Shown piece by piece: positions 1-8,499 of a stretch of 64,000 nt of DNA. The position numbers were made by a program, and so were the translations under genes. The stretch covers positions 248,001-312,000 of the forward strand of contig CAZVOA010000001.1 of NCBI GenBank assembly GCA_964628465.1. The letters run 5' to 3'. Source of the stretch: JAFGPS01 sp964628465. Lineage in GTDB: Bacteria > Planctomycetota > Phycisphaerae > Sedimentisphaerales > Anaerobacaceae. How positions within the stretch are numbered: position 1 is the stretch's first letter; each line of letters begins with the position of its first letter. The notes beneath the pieces are model-generated. The model was not told where the DNA came from. It saw nothing but the letters and a program-made list of their open reading frames with translations, and did not search any database.

Positions 1-1239
1 TAAAACTATATCAGGGTCCTGTCTTAAAATCGCGCGGAGGCATTTTGCAAAATCCAGTTCGATTTCCTGTTTTACCTGTATTTGATTAATACCCGCAAGA
101 CGATATTCAACCGGGTCCTCAACTGTAGTGATATTTTTCGTAGGATCTTTAAGATAGTTTAACGCAGAGTACAACGAAGTGCTTTTACCGCTGCCGGTCG
201 GTCCTGTTACAATTATTATACCATGAGGGCGAGCAAGCATATCTTTGAATTCCTCAAGATACTGCGGCTCAAGTCCTAACTTGTTTATGTCATGTTTAAC
301 GGCGGAAGCATCAAGAATTCGCATTACAACTTTTTCGCCGTATATCGTCGGAATCGTTGATACGCGAACATCGATTGCCCTGCCGGATACTTTCATTTTG
401 AATCTTCCGTCCTGGGGAAGTCTTCGCTCCGCAATATCCAAATGAGAAACAATTTTAATTCTTGCAACTACCGCCGCCTGCATTTTCTTTGGAGGCGGAA
501 CCATGTCACGAAGCACACCATCAATTCTCATGCGAATCATTGTAGTGTGTTCCTGCGGCTCGATATGAATATCACTCGCCCTGCTCTTAACAGCCTGGCT
601 CATCAACAAGTCAACAAAACGAATTACCGGCGCTTTATTAGCGCCGTCTTCCCCTGTTGAATCAGGTTCGACCATGTCTTCGAGCAATATATCTTCATCA
701 AGCTTATCGTCACCTACTTCAATTTCCACAAGACTTCGCAATTGCTGCTCTTCGACATCAGAACCATGATAAATCAATTCTATCGCTTTTTGAATTTCTC
801 TCGGTGAGCTGATGGCGGGTTTGATTTGTCTTTTTAGTTTAAGAGTGACTGTATCTATCGCTATTACATTGAGAGGGTCGGCCATCGCGACAACTATCTT
901 ATTGTTCTCTTCGCCGACCGCGATAAGACAAAAACGTGTGGCTATGCTTTCAGGCAATAACCTGGCAACATTCATATCAATCAATTCAGACGCTCTTTTA
1001 TTATCAAAGTGAATGTACTCCATCTCGAAATGCTCTGATAAGGCAGAAGTAATATCCTCATCATTTAACATCTTGAGACGAAGTAATACTTCGCCGAGAC
1101 GGCCGCCCTGTTCACGCTGCTGGTTTAGCACGCCTACTAATTCTTCGCGGCTCAATAAACCTTTAGCTACGAGCAGTTCTCCGAAGAACAAACTTTCCTG
1201 TGATTCAGGGATTTTCGAGATAGTCTGAACTGATTCCAT
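1..1239 (-). CDS. GspE/PilB-family assembly ATPase, 5' part (runs off the window)
   Basis: The first 413 codons are present and the gene continues past base 1. It encodes the cytoplasmic hexameric ATPase that powers type II secretion or type IV pilus assembly. Residues about 55-150 look like the MshEN/T2SSE N-terminal domain. A conserved SDIHIEP motif and the RIDGVL motif precede the Walker A motif GPTGSGKST at residues 346-354, and the visible end, ILRQDPDIVL, is the start of the Walker B region. The ATG at 1239 is preceded by a good GGAGG site. Whether it is GspE or PilB cannot be decided from this part. Pilus/secretion partners (PilM-like, PilO-like, secretin) lie elsewhere in the window rather than adjacent, so the machinery appears to be scattered. 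Family assignment is firm; the specific system is inference. Confidence 0.93.
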   Translation of the reverse strand, partial: MESVQTISKIPESQESLFFGELLVAKGLLSREELVGVLNQQREQGGRLGEVLLRLKMLNDEDITSALSEHFEMEYIHFDNKRASELIDMNVARLLPESIATRFCLIAVGEENNKIVVAMADPLNVIAIDTVTLKLKRQIKPAISSPREIQKAIELIYHGSDVEEQQLRSLVEIEVGDDKLDEDILLEDMVEPDSTGEDGANKAPVIRFVDLLMSQAVKSRASDIHIEPQEHTTMIRMRIDGVLRDMVPPPKKMQAAVVARIKIVSHLDIAERRLPQDGRFKMKVSGRAIDVRVSTIPTIYGEKVVMRILDASAVKHDINKLGLEPQYLEEFKDMLARPHGIIIVTGPTGSGKSTSLYSALNYLKDPTKNITTVEDPVEYRLAGINQIQVKQEIELDFAKCLRAILRQDPDIVL

Positions 1240-1551
1240 TCGACTATCGTTACCTCCACTAAAAATGTTATTGATAAACACTCACTTTCTATACAAAATA
1301 TAAAACAAAATCACAAAATACAAAATTTTGTTTAGATATTAACTGAAAGATATTTACTATCACAGTTTTTCGGACAAATTCGGTAATGGATTAACGTAAA
1401 TCTCGTAAAAATACTTTGCCGTTAATAAATAGGATTGATCATATCAAATAGTTGACTTTTTATTGGACATGACAAGGAAAATACATTTTATGAAGTATCT
1501 TTTTTAAAACTATGAGAAATGCTGATTATCAGGAAAAGTTTAGTCTATATT
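1240..1551. other. AT-rich intergenic stretch between ndk and the assembly ATPase
   Basis: No credible reading frame is visible. An imperfect AT-only hairpin (1303-1311 pairing with 1325-1333) lies here and could weakly terminate the ndk transcript on the minus strand. The only other clear element is the GGAGG ribosome site for the ATPase gene just above 1239. Confidence 0.4.
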
Positions 1552-2013
1552 TTAATCGTTTACACCATATATCCAATGTGCATTGGCAAGATCATAATTA
1601 ACAAGTTCATTTGGTTTGAAGAAAATCGCAATCTCCCTTTGTGCCGATTCGGGGCTATCCGAACCGTGAACAAGATTGAATCTTTTGCCGCAACTGAAAT
1701 CTCCGCGGATAGTCCCGGTTTCCGCGTTGCACCCAAACGTAGCTCCCATCATTGCTCTGAAAATTTCGATTATACCATCCGCTTCCCAGACTGTAACAAG
1801 AGATGGTGATGAAGAAATGAATTTCACCAATCCATTAAAAAAAGGCTTGCCGCGATGAACAGAATAAAGATTATTGGCCAGTTCTTCGGTGATATGCAGA
1901 AACTTCGCTCCAACAAGCTTGAAGCCTCTTCTTTCGAGACGCGATATTATCTGACCTGCCGCCTGACGTTGTATGCCGTCCGGCTTAATAATTATTAATG
2001 TACGCTCTGCCAT
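1552..2013 (-). CDS. ndk: Nucleoside diphosphate kinase
   Basis: A 153-residue protein of normal Ndk length. It transfers the gamma-phosphate between nucleoside triphosphates and diphosphates through a phosphohistidine. The N-terminal KPDGIQR motif and the active-site signature NLVHGSDSPESA with catalytic His116 are both present. It is a cytosolic housekeeping enzyme. The ATG at 2013 has no strong Shine-Dalgarno sequence. It stands between the OmpA-like lipoprotein gene and the assembly ATPase on the same strand, with gaps of 85 and 312 bases, so co-transcription is uncertain. Identification is secure. Confidence 0.97.
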   Translation of the reverse strand: MAERTLIIIKPDGIQRQAAGQIISRLERRGFKLVGAKFLHITEELANNLYSVHRGKPFFNGLVKFISSSPSLVTVWEADGIIEIFRAMMGATFGCNAETGTIRGDFSCGKRFNLVHGSDSPESAQREIAIFFKPNELVNYDLANAHWIYGVND

Positions 2014-2098
2014 CTATCAGTTTTTCGCTGCTCCGAAGCCTTTTTTCCCTTTTTATTATAACAGAACAACATTTATTGAATATTCTTTATTCTGATTA

Positions 2099-2878
2099 TT
2101 ATGCGCCTTTTGGGACGATGTAAATTTCAACACGTCTGTTTTGCTCAGCACCGCCCTTTTCAGGAAGATTCGGAACTATAGGACGAAACTCTCCAAAACC
2201 TCGTACACTTAAACGTTTTGGATCAACACTGTTTCCTTCCATAATTTTTTCGACAGATATAGCTCTATGTACAGATAAATGCCAATTTGTAGGATGTTTT
2301 GCGAGAGTTTCCGCTCTCTGAATCGGCATATCATCGGTATGACCGGCGACAACAATATCAAAATCCAAAGCTTCAGGAGAATTTAGAATTCCGCAGAGCG
2401 TTTTAACCGTATTAGCCGCTGAACTTGTAACTTCATCACTGCCTTTGTTAAAAAGCAGGTCACTGCTGAATTTTACAATACCTTTGTCTTTATCATATGT
2501 AACCATACCGGGATTCGCTTTTGCGAACTCTTCCAGGAGATTGTTCAATTCCGGCGTCAAAGCTGTTCCACCAGTCAAAAGTTTCTGTCTTAACTGTTCA
2601 ATCAGTGCATCTTTATCTTTAATGGTTTGTTCATATAAGGCAACCTTCTGAGCTAATGTATCTGTATCAATATTGCCTAATGCTTTAAGACCATCAAGTT
2701 CTCGCTTTAACTGATCAAGCTCAATCTGTAAAGCTGTTTTTTCCGACTGAAGAGTACTTATTCGCTTTTGCTGGTTTTCATTTGCCAACTGCAATTGCTT
2801 CAACTGATCAGAACAACCGTTGACAAAAAACATTGAAACACATGAAATGATTATGACCGAAATTTTCGCAGTACGCAT
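2099..2878 (-). CDS. OmpA-family peptidoglycan-associated lipoprotein with coiled coil
   Basis: A 259-residue exported protein. The first 22 residues form a lipoprotein signal ending in a lipobox (FVNGC), predicting acylation at Cys22. Residues about 25-100 are heptad-rich and likely coiled coil. The C-terminal half is an OmpA-like peptidoglycan-binding domain: KGSDEV, AGHTDDMP, RLSVRGFGE and NRRVEIYI are recognisable conserved blocks. Such proteins tether the outer membrane to the cell wall (Pal/MotB-like). The ATG at 2878 is preceded by AAAGGA. It is divergent from ispH. A short hairpin (2905-2910 with 2919-2924) lies in its leader. The specific cellular role cannot be read from sequence. 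Confidence 0.92.
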   Translation of the reverse strand: MRTAKISVIIISCVSMFFVNGCSDQLKQLQLANENQQKRISTLQSEKTALQIELDQLKRELDGLKALGNIDTDTLAQKVALYEQTIKDKDALIEQLRQKLLTGGTALTPELNNLLEEFAKANPGMVTYDKDKGIVKFSSDLLFNKGSDEVTSSAANTVKTLCGILNSPEALDFDIVVAGHTDDMPIQRAETLAKHPTNWHLSVHRAISVEKIMEGNSVDPKRLSVRGFGEFRPIVPNLPEKGGAEQNRRVEIYIVPKGA

Positions 2879-3186
2879 TATTCAATCCTTTCCTTATGAA
2901 CCACGATAGTTACTTTTGACTATCCTTTTTCAACCAAGTATCCAATTATTTTCAGAGATGATTACAGCTTCTTACAATCTGTTTACTCTTTAGTGTAAAT
3001 AAAACTGATTTAAGCATATTCGTCAAGAATAAACTTAAAAAATATTTAGCTTTATTAACTTTATTAATCGAGTAGTAAAATTTAATAGAATAAAACAGTT
3101 TTTTCGTATAAAATCTTGTATTTAATATTTCTTTGAAATAATGAAATATTCCTGATAAATTATTAGTTAAATTGAAATGTTTTATG
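2879..3186. other. Divergent intergenic region, OmpA-like gene / ispH
   Basis: AT-rich region holding the promoters of two divergent genes. I see a short hairpin GATAGT/ACTATC at 2905-2924 in the leader of the lipoprotein gene and a direct repeat TTTATTAAC-type near 3050-3070, but no unambiguous -35/-10 pair. No coding sequence is supported. Confidence 0.35.
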
Positions 3187-4017
3187 ATGAAAGTTTTAAT
3201 AGCTCAAAAATGCGGATTTTGTCACGGCGTAAGAAACGCTATCAGAGTAGCAAATCAAACCCTTGAAGACGAACACGATGTATATTGCCTTGGCCCAATC
3301 ATCCATAACAAGGATATGGTGGATCAGCTTTCCCAAAACGGGCTGAAAACAGTTCGTTCATCTAAAGAAATACCTTCTGGAACGGTTTTAATACGCTCCC
3401 ACGGAGCCGCCCCTGAAGAGATTACAAAGCTGAAAGAAAAAGGCCTGAACATAGTCGATGCTACATGCGTTTTGGTAAAGCGTGTCCAGCATATAGCATC
3501 CGAATTCGAAAGAGAAGGTTATAAAGTGGTTATTATCGGCGAAGAGGACCATCCTGAGGTTCAGGCCGTAGTAGGCTGCGCAAAAGATGTTATTGTAATT
3601 ACCCATGAATCAGATATTTACAAACTTCCAAAGCATATGAAACTCGGTATAGTCTGCCAGACTACCCAAAGCCCCGAACACTTCGGTAAAATGCTCGGTG
3701 CAATCGGACAGTGCGATTTCAGCGAATTAAAAGTAATAAATACGCTCTGCAACGAAGCCATAAAAAGACAGGAATCCGCCGTAGAGCTATGTAAAAAAGT
3801 AGATATTATGTTTGTTCTTGGCGGCCTGGAGAGCGCAAATACAAAAAGGCTTGCTGAACTTTGTAAAAATTACAATGAGCAAACTTACCATTTACAAAAC
3901 TGGAAAGAACTCGATATAACCCTTCTTTCCGGGAAAAATACAGCGGGAGTTACAGCCGGAGCTTCAACTCCTGACTGGATAATCGATGATTTTGTCAAAA
4001 ATCTCGAAAAAATATGA
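3187..4017 (+). CDS. ispH: 4-hydroxy-3-methylbut-2-enyl diphosphate reductase
   Basis: A 276-residue protein catalysing the last step of the non-mevalonate (MEP) isoprenoid pathway, producing IPP and DMAPP with an iron-sulfur cluster. The three cluster ligands are Cys12 (CGFCHGVR), Cys94 (DATCVLV) and Cys188 (NTLCNEA). Substrate-binding residues are also visible: His40 (IIHNKD), His72 (RSHGAAP), the TTQSP block and the ESANTKRL block, and ASTPDW near the C-terminus. I place the start at the ATG at 3187 because MKVLIAQKCGFC matches the usual family N-terminus; an in-frame TTG at 3172 and ATG at 3184 are alternatives and none has a good ribosome site. rpsA follows 257 bases downstream on the same strand, an association known in other phyla, some of which fuse the two genes. 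Confidence 0.96.
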   Translation: MKVLIAQKCGFCHGVRNAIRVANQTLEDEHDVYCLGPIIHNKDMVDQLSQNGLKTVRSSKEIPSGTVLIRSHGAAPEEITKLKEKGLNIVDATCVLVKRVQHIASEFEREGYKVVIIGEEDHPEVQAVVGCAKDVIVITHESDIYKLPKHMKLGIVCQTTQSPEHFGKMLGAIGQCDFSELKVINTLCNEAIKRQESAVELCKKVDIMFVLGGLESANTKRLAELCKNYNEQTYHLQNWKELDITLLSGKNTAGVTAGASTPDWIIDDFVKNLEKI

Positions 4018-4187
4018 AATAAGCGAAAATAAAACTTATGAATAAATAAATTTATTTAAGAATATCTTGAAATCATACTACTTTTATGGTAGATATTAAT
4101 GGTTTAAAATAGTGTTATTGTTTATTTATTGTGCGTTTGCTGCGTAGGCAAATGTGTTTTTTGAATTATTAACAAAATATTTGAAGT

Positions 4188-4205
4188 TTATGCACTGGTG
4201 CATAA
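4188..4205. promoter_or_regulatory. Perfect 8-bp inverted repeat in the rpsA leader
   Basis: TTATGCAC and GTGCATAA flank a 2-base centre, 70 bases before the rpsA start. It is a candidate operator or leader hairpin. A second weak pairing, TGTGG at 4223-4227 with CCACA at 4255-4259, would place the ribosome site of rpsA close to a stem. Ribosomal protein S1 is autogenously regulated in several bacteria, so a structured leader is plausible, but the function here is inference. Confidence 0.4.
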
Positions 4206-4274
4206 TGCCATGTCGGCGTGAATGTGGGGCGCAGACTGGTAAGGTAAAGAGACTCCACAGAGGAAAAAGGTAGT

Positions 4275-6047
4275 ATGGTAGATTTAAATATTCTTTACAA
4301 ATTAGGTTTGACGCAGGAAAAACTTGACGAGCAAGTCAATGAAATGTTCGGCGATCAGGAACAAAAATATCTGGAAGACGCATTGCAGACAAAGGTCGAT
4401 TCCCGTCTGCCGGGAGCAATTCTCAAAGGAACAATCGTTTCGCAAATCGGTAACGATGTTATTGTAGAAGTCGGCCTGAAAAGCGAAGGAATCGTCGATT
4501 CAAGTGATTTTGACAGCCCGGACGAAATCGTAGCCGGCAAAGAAATTGATGTTCTTCTCGAAGACACAGATTCTGAAAGCGGCCTTGTCCTTCTGAATAA
4601 GCGAAAAGCTGATGTCATTAAGGGATGGGAAAATATCCTCGAAACGAAAAAGGAAGGCGATGTAGTCGAAGGCAAAGTAATCAGACGCATCAAGGGCGGC
4701 TTGCTTGTAGATATTGGCGTACCAGTCTTCTTACCAGCGTCACAGGTGGATATAAGGAAACCCGGCGATATCAGCAGATTTATCGGTAAATCCGTGGACT
4801 GCAAAATCCTCAAGATTGATGAGGAAGGAAGAAATATCGTTATTTCCAGACGTAAACTAATAGAAGAAGAACGAAAGAGCAGCAAAGAGAAGATTCTATC
4901 CGAAATCGAAGTAGGACAACTCAGAAAAGGTATCGTCAAGAACATCGCCGATTTCGGCGTATTCGTGGATTTGGGAGGCCTCGACGGCTTACTGCACATC
5001 TCAGACTTGAGCTGGGGAAGAATTTCACATCCGTCAGAAGTTGTCAGCCTGGATCAGGAAATCGAATGCATCGTTGTCGCGGTAGATAAAGAACACGAGA
5101 AAATCTCATTAGGACTCAAACAGAAAACATCCAGTCCATGGGATGATGTCGTAAATCGCTATCCAGTCGGCTCCAAAGTTATTGGCAAAGTCGTAAACGT
5201 AATGAGCTACGGCGTATTTGTCAGGCTCGAAGATGGAATTGAAGGACTCGTTCATATTAGCGAAATGAGCTGGACAAAACGTCTTGCTCATCCTAATGAA
5301 CTGGTCAATCTCGGCGACGATATAGAAGTAATCGTTCTGAACGTCGATAAAGATAAGCAGGAAATTTCATTAGGACTGAAACAAACACAAACAAACCCAT
5401 GGGCGATAGCCTCACAGAAATACCCTGTTGGTACCGTAGTTACAGCGACAGTACGAAGTTTAACAAACTTTGGTGCTTTCGTTGAAATTGAACCGGGTAT
5501 AGATGGTATGATACATATTTCAGACCTTAGCTGGACAAGAAAACATGGTCATCCGGGCGAAGCACTTCAGAAAAACCAGGAAATCAAATGTGTCGTTCTG
5601 GAAGTCAACGAAGAAAAACGACGTATTTCACTTGGCGTTAAACAAATTTCTGAAGATCCATGGATTAGAGCTATACCGGAGAAATATATCCCAGGTCATA
5701 TTATCAGAGGTAAAGTCGCTAAATTAACGAATTTCGGCGCATTTGTTGAGCTTGAGTCTGAATTGGAAGGCCTGCTTCATATTTCCGAGCTTGCCGACCA
5801 TAAAGTCGATAAGCCGCAGGATGTTGTCAAAGTCGGCGATGATGTCGAAGTCAAAATTCTTAAAGTCGATACTGACGCAAGAAAAATCGGTTTGAGCCTG
5901 AGAAGAGTCCAATGGGCAGAAGAAGAAGCTGCGGAAGAAACCCCAGCTCAACCAAAACATGTCCAGGAAGGCCCTGATACAATACTTTCCGATGCCGCGG
6001 CTGAAAAATTCATGAAATCACAACAGAATAATAAAGCTGAAAATTAG
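4275..6047 (+). CDS. rpsA: 30S ribosomal protein S1, six S1 domains
   Basis: A 590-residue RNA-binding protein, close in length to the six-domain S1 of Proteobacteria. Six OB-fold S1 motifs are visible, starting near residues 47, 133, 218, 303, 390 and 478; domains 3 to 6 carry the classic GVFVDL/GAFVEL...GLLHISDLSW pattern, while domains 1 and 2 are divergent, as in typical S1 where they anchor the protein to the ribosome. It helps bring mRNA to the 30S subunit. The tail after residue 555 is acidic and low in complexity. The ATG at 4275 follows an AGGAAAAAGG-type purine stretch. ispH is the upstream neighbour. Identification is secure. Confidence 0.96.
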   Translation: MVDLNILYKLGLTQEKLDEQVNEMFGDQEQKYLEDALQTKVDSRLPGAILKGTIVSQIGNDVIVEVGLKSEGIVDSSDFDSPDEIVAGKEIDVLLEDTDSESGLVLLNKRKADVIKGWENILETKKEGDVVEGKVIRRIKGGLLVDIGVPVFLPASQVDIRKPGDISRFIGKSVDCKILKIDEEGRNIVISRRKLIEEERKSSKEKILSEIEVGQLRKGIVKNIADFGVFVDLGGLDGLLHISDLSWGRISHPSEVVSLDQEIECIVVAVDKEHEKISLGLKQKTSSPWDDVVNRYPVGSKVIGKVVNVMSYGVFVRLEDGIEGLVHISEMSWTKRLAHPNELVNLGDDIEVIVLNVDKDKQEISLGLKQTQTNPWAIASQKYPVGTVVTATVRSLTNFGAFVEIEPGIDGMIHISDLSWTRKHGHPGEALQKNQEIKCVVLEVNEEKRRISLGVKQISEDPWIRAIPEKYIPGHIIRGKVAKLTNFGAFVELESELEGLLHISELADHKVDKPQDVVKVGDDVEVKILKVDTDARKIGLSLRRVQWAEEEAAEETPAQPKHVQEGPDTILSDAAAEKFMKSQQNNKAEN

Positions 6048-6162
6048 CATTCGGATTTAGAAGAACAAACAAGCTGTGAAAGCTAATGTACTTCTGAACA
6101 ATAAAATACTTAAGATTCTGAAGCATAAATTCTTATAATCTTAAGACTATAAGTTATTACAA

Positions 6163-6203
6163 ATAATGTGTAACATCTTACAATACAAGATGTTACACAT
6201 TAT
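6163..6203 (+). terminator. 17-bp perfect hairpin downstream of rpsA
   Basis: ATAATGTGTAACATCTT (6163-6179) pairs perfectly with 6187-6203 around a 7-base loop, followed by an AT-rich run (ATTTTATATAT). It lies 115 bases after the rpsA stop. It could be a terminator or a 3'-end stabilising stem. The stem is AT-rich and the U-run is imperfect, so efficient intrinsic termination is not certain. Confidence 0.6.
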
Positions 6204-6303
6204 ATTTTATATATATTAATTTTAAAATTACTTTTTGCTTGACGTTAATATAGGAAATATGGTAAATATAGATATATACTTAAAGGATTCTAAATATTGT
6301 TAT

Positions 6304-6551
6304 GTTGTTCGAGATTTTCAATAATCTCTGTTTCCTGGGCAAACACCGAGCGTTAGGTGAAGGAAAAAATTAGATTTTGTAGAATAGTAGGATTAATTTT
6401 ACTTAAAATTTCGAATAACAACCAGTATAAGACTATTCCACGGATGGTTTACAAATAATAGAGCCAGTGATTCAAACGTTAGGCTTGATATGAAGATAGT
6501 GTTGTTTGTTAAAGATTAAATCTTTAAACAAAATAGCATGGAATCTGGCTC
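6304..6551 (+). ncRNA. Candidate structured RNA (two long-range stems), unidentified
   Basis: In a 590-base gene-free region, two nested structures can be drawn by eye. First: 6304-6318 pairs with 6405-6422 (6 + 9 bp with a 3-base bulge), enclosing AATCT/AGATT (6323-6327 with 6372-6376), TTTCCT/AGGAAA (6331-6336 with 6361-6366) and CACC/GGTG (6344-6347 with 6356-6359). Second: GAGCCAG plus ATTC (6461-6473) pairs with 6541-6551, enclosing an AAAGAT/ATCTTT hairpin (6511-6525). The elongated rod with internal bubbles is reminiscent of 6S RNA, but I recognise no diagnostic conserved core and do not name it. Strand is uncertain because GU pairs slightly favour plus. Covariation would decide. Confidence 0.35.
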
Positions 6552-6570
6552 TTGAATATAAAAGGGGTTG

Positions 6571-6602
6571 AAAATAGTATTGGTTACGGTACCAATACTA
6601 CC
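6571..6602 (-). terminator. Hairpin downstream of the symporter gene
   Basis: TAGTATTGGT (6575-6584) and ACCAATACTA (6591-6600) form a 10-bp stem with a 6-base loop, 39 bases past the stop of the minus-strand symporter gene. On that strand the stem is followed by a short T-rich stretch (TTTTC). Likely terminator, modest confidence because the T-run is short. Confidence 0.5.
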
Positions 6603-6638
6603 AATATTTGTAGTACTAATTTTTTTCTTTTTTAAGAT

Positions 6639-7859
6639 TCACATTTTATTTACTTTAGTAAAGCGGCTTACTATCATTGCGGCTGCTGTATCGCCTGATG
6701 CGTTTATCATCGTTGCAGGCGGATCAACAAGAGTTCCGAGCAGAGATATAACAGGCAGGGCTTCAGGACTGAATCCATAGAAAGATACAATTAGCGCTTC
6801 TCCGAGAAAACCTCCTCCGGGAATACCGCTCATAACAACGCCACACAATAGTGATATCCCAACCGCTCCAGCCAAAGTGTCAAATCCCGCGAATTCTTTT
6901 CCAAAGAAGGAAAAAAGAACCGCGATTTTAAGGATCGCCGCAAGACATGAGCCGTCCATATGAATCGTCGCGCCAATCGGAAGCACAATTTCACGCACAT
7001 CTTCAGGAACGCCAATTCGCTCAGCGGCTTCGAGATTCGCGGGTAAAGCAGCCAGACTGCTTCCAGTACCAAGAGCGGTCAATGCCGCAGGCGGAATGTT
7101 AATCCAGAACGATTTCATCCCTTTACGCCCTGCCGCGATAAAAGTATATAACGAAAAGCCAAATATGAAATATAACAATGCCACAGGGTAATACAAACTA
7201 ACGGCACGGGCATATGTCCCTAAAAGGTCCGGGCCAAAAACACCGACAAGATATGCAAAGTATGCTCCAAGACCAATCGGCGCATAATACATAATTATTT
7301 TGATGAGCCTGCCCATTACTTCCGAGCCGGAAACGAGAAAATTTCTGAACGTTTGACCTTTTTCACCCGCAGCCTGTGACGCAAGACCTACAAGAATGGA
7401 GAAAATAATCAGAGGCAGAATGTTTTGGCGAGAAAGCAGGTTTGGAAAATCATTTACGGTAAGAGTTTCTACAATTCGTTGTGAAATATTACCGGTTTCC
7501 CGCAAGACAAGTTCTTCCTGACCAAATGTCATATTCTTCGCGGGATTATAAACTTTAACCGAAACGAGCATCAGGCAGGATGAAATTATTCCGGTAATTA
7601 AAAATACAATTAACATTCCCCCTGCTATTTTACCAAGCCTCTTAAGACTTTTGCTCCCGGCTACCGCAGATGATAACGAAAAGAAAACTAACGGCACAAC
7701 CACGGTGAAAAGTAAATTCAAAAAGATTTGACCAAGCGGCTTAAAGACTTCGGCCTTTGTCTTAAATATCAAACCAAGCAATACTCCTATACAAACTGCG
7801 CATAATAGCACTATTGTAAAACGCCATTGTTTAAGAAAAATTCTTTTATTTTCTGTCAT
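6639..7859 (-). CDS. Dicarboxylate/amino acid:cation symporter (DAACS family)
   Basis: A 406-residue polytopic inner-membrane transporter of the SDF/DAACS family, which couples uptake of glutamate, aspartate or C4-dicarboxylates to Na+ or H+. Conserved features are visible: the serine-rich re-entrant loop (GTGSSLAALPANLEA), the IGATIHMDGSC region, GIPGGGF in the second hairpin, and the C-terminal substrate motif MINASGDTAA with its conserved NxxGD-like block. Length is normal. It stands alone on the minus strand with a candidate hairpin terminator downstream. Substrate cannot be decided: GltP, DctA and GltT members share these motifs. Confidence 0.93.
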   Translation of the reverse strand: MTENKRIFLKQWRFTIVLLCAVCIGVLLGLIFKTKAEVFKPLGQIFLNLLFTVVVPLVFFSLSSAVAGSKSLKRLGKIAGGMLIVFLITGIISSCLMLVSVKVYNPAKNMTFGQEELVLRETGNISQRIVETLTVNDFPNLLSRQNILPLIIFSILVGLASQAAGEKGQTFRNFLVSGSEVMGRLIKIIMYYAPIGLGAYFAYLVGVFGPDLLGTYARAVSLYYPVALLYFIFGFSLYTFIAAGRKGMKSFWINIPPAALTALGTGSSLAALPANLEAAERIGVPEDVREIVLPIGATIHMDGSCLAAILKIAVLFSFFGKEFAGFDTLAGAVGISLLCGVVMSGIPGGGFLGEALIVSFYGFSPEALPVISLLGTLVDPPATMINASGDTAAAMIVSRFTKVNKM

Positions 7860-7913
7860 GATATGGATTTTACTATATATATGATTATTGAAAACTAAGA
7901 AAATATGTAAATA

Positions 7914-8423
7914 TTATGGCCACGGAGCACTAAACATTTTAACAATTCCCAGAAGTAACTGACCTAATATGATATATAAATAGATAGCTATCCTTGATAT
8001 TATATTAACAGTTCTTGATGTTTTAGAAAGAATCAGTCCAATTTCACAGGTCAACCAACCGATAAACGTTAATAGTTGAGTCAAGATTATAGCTTCTTCC
8101 TCTGGTGAGCGAACTCCCTTTTTTGGCAAAAATGCAATTATACAAAAAAATACAACAGGACAAAGCAACAATATGGCTACACCAATAAATACAATAGATT
8201 TTCTGATGATGGTCCATGGTATTCTTTTTGATAGAGGTTTCTTGTACCAAGGCTTCAGTTTTTGTAAGCTATTACTTTCATTTTTCTGTTCAGTAATTGG
8301 CACTTCCTGATAAACTTTGTTTTTATCAGTTAATATTTGTTTGCAGTTCTGGCACAAGCCATCTTTTGTAATTATAATATTATTTGCATTACAATGTGGA
8401 CAATTGATTAGTTCATCTTCCAT
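7914..8423 (-). CDS. Zinc-ribbon membrane protein (paralogue 1)
   Basis: A 169-residue protein of unknown function. The N-terminus holds a zinc-ribbon-like CPHC...CQNC pair (residues about 8-30). After a polar linker there are two to three hydrophobic segments (about 70-95, 108-125 and 138-160). It is clearly related to the next gene upstream (8500-8988): both share the pattern (L/Y)NCPHC-x-IIITKDxLCxNCKQ and a C-terminal membrane part, so the pair arose by tandem duplication. No obvious ribosome site precedes the ATG at 8423. A role in the inner membrane is inferred; no partner or substrate can be named. Confidence 0.75.
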   Translation of the reverse strand: MEDELINCPHCNANNIIITKDGLCQNCKQILTDKNKVYQEVPITEQKNESNSLQKLKPWYKKPLSKRIPWTIIRKSIVFIGVAILLLCPVVFFCIIAFLPKKGVRSPEEEAIILTQLLTFIGWLTCEIGLILSKTSRTVNIISRIAIYLYIILGQLLLGIVKMFSAPWP

Positions 8424-8499
8424 ATTTTATTCACTTAAATTATATTCCTATCATTTGCCATGGAGATAATCTTGTTATCTAAAATAGTATATTTATAAA

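Noticed and set aside
4355..4999. 214-codon open frame opposite rpsA
   Set aside because: Antisense shadow of a conserved gene; composition is Ser/Pro/Arg-rich as expected for reversed S1 codons.
6568..6780. 70-codon plus-strand frame at the end of the symporter gene
   Set aside because: Mostly antisense to the conserved C-terminus of the symporter and starts inside a hairpin.
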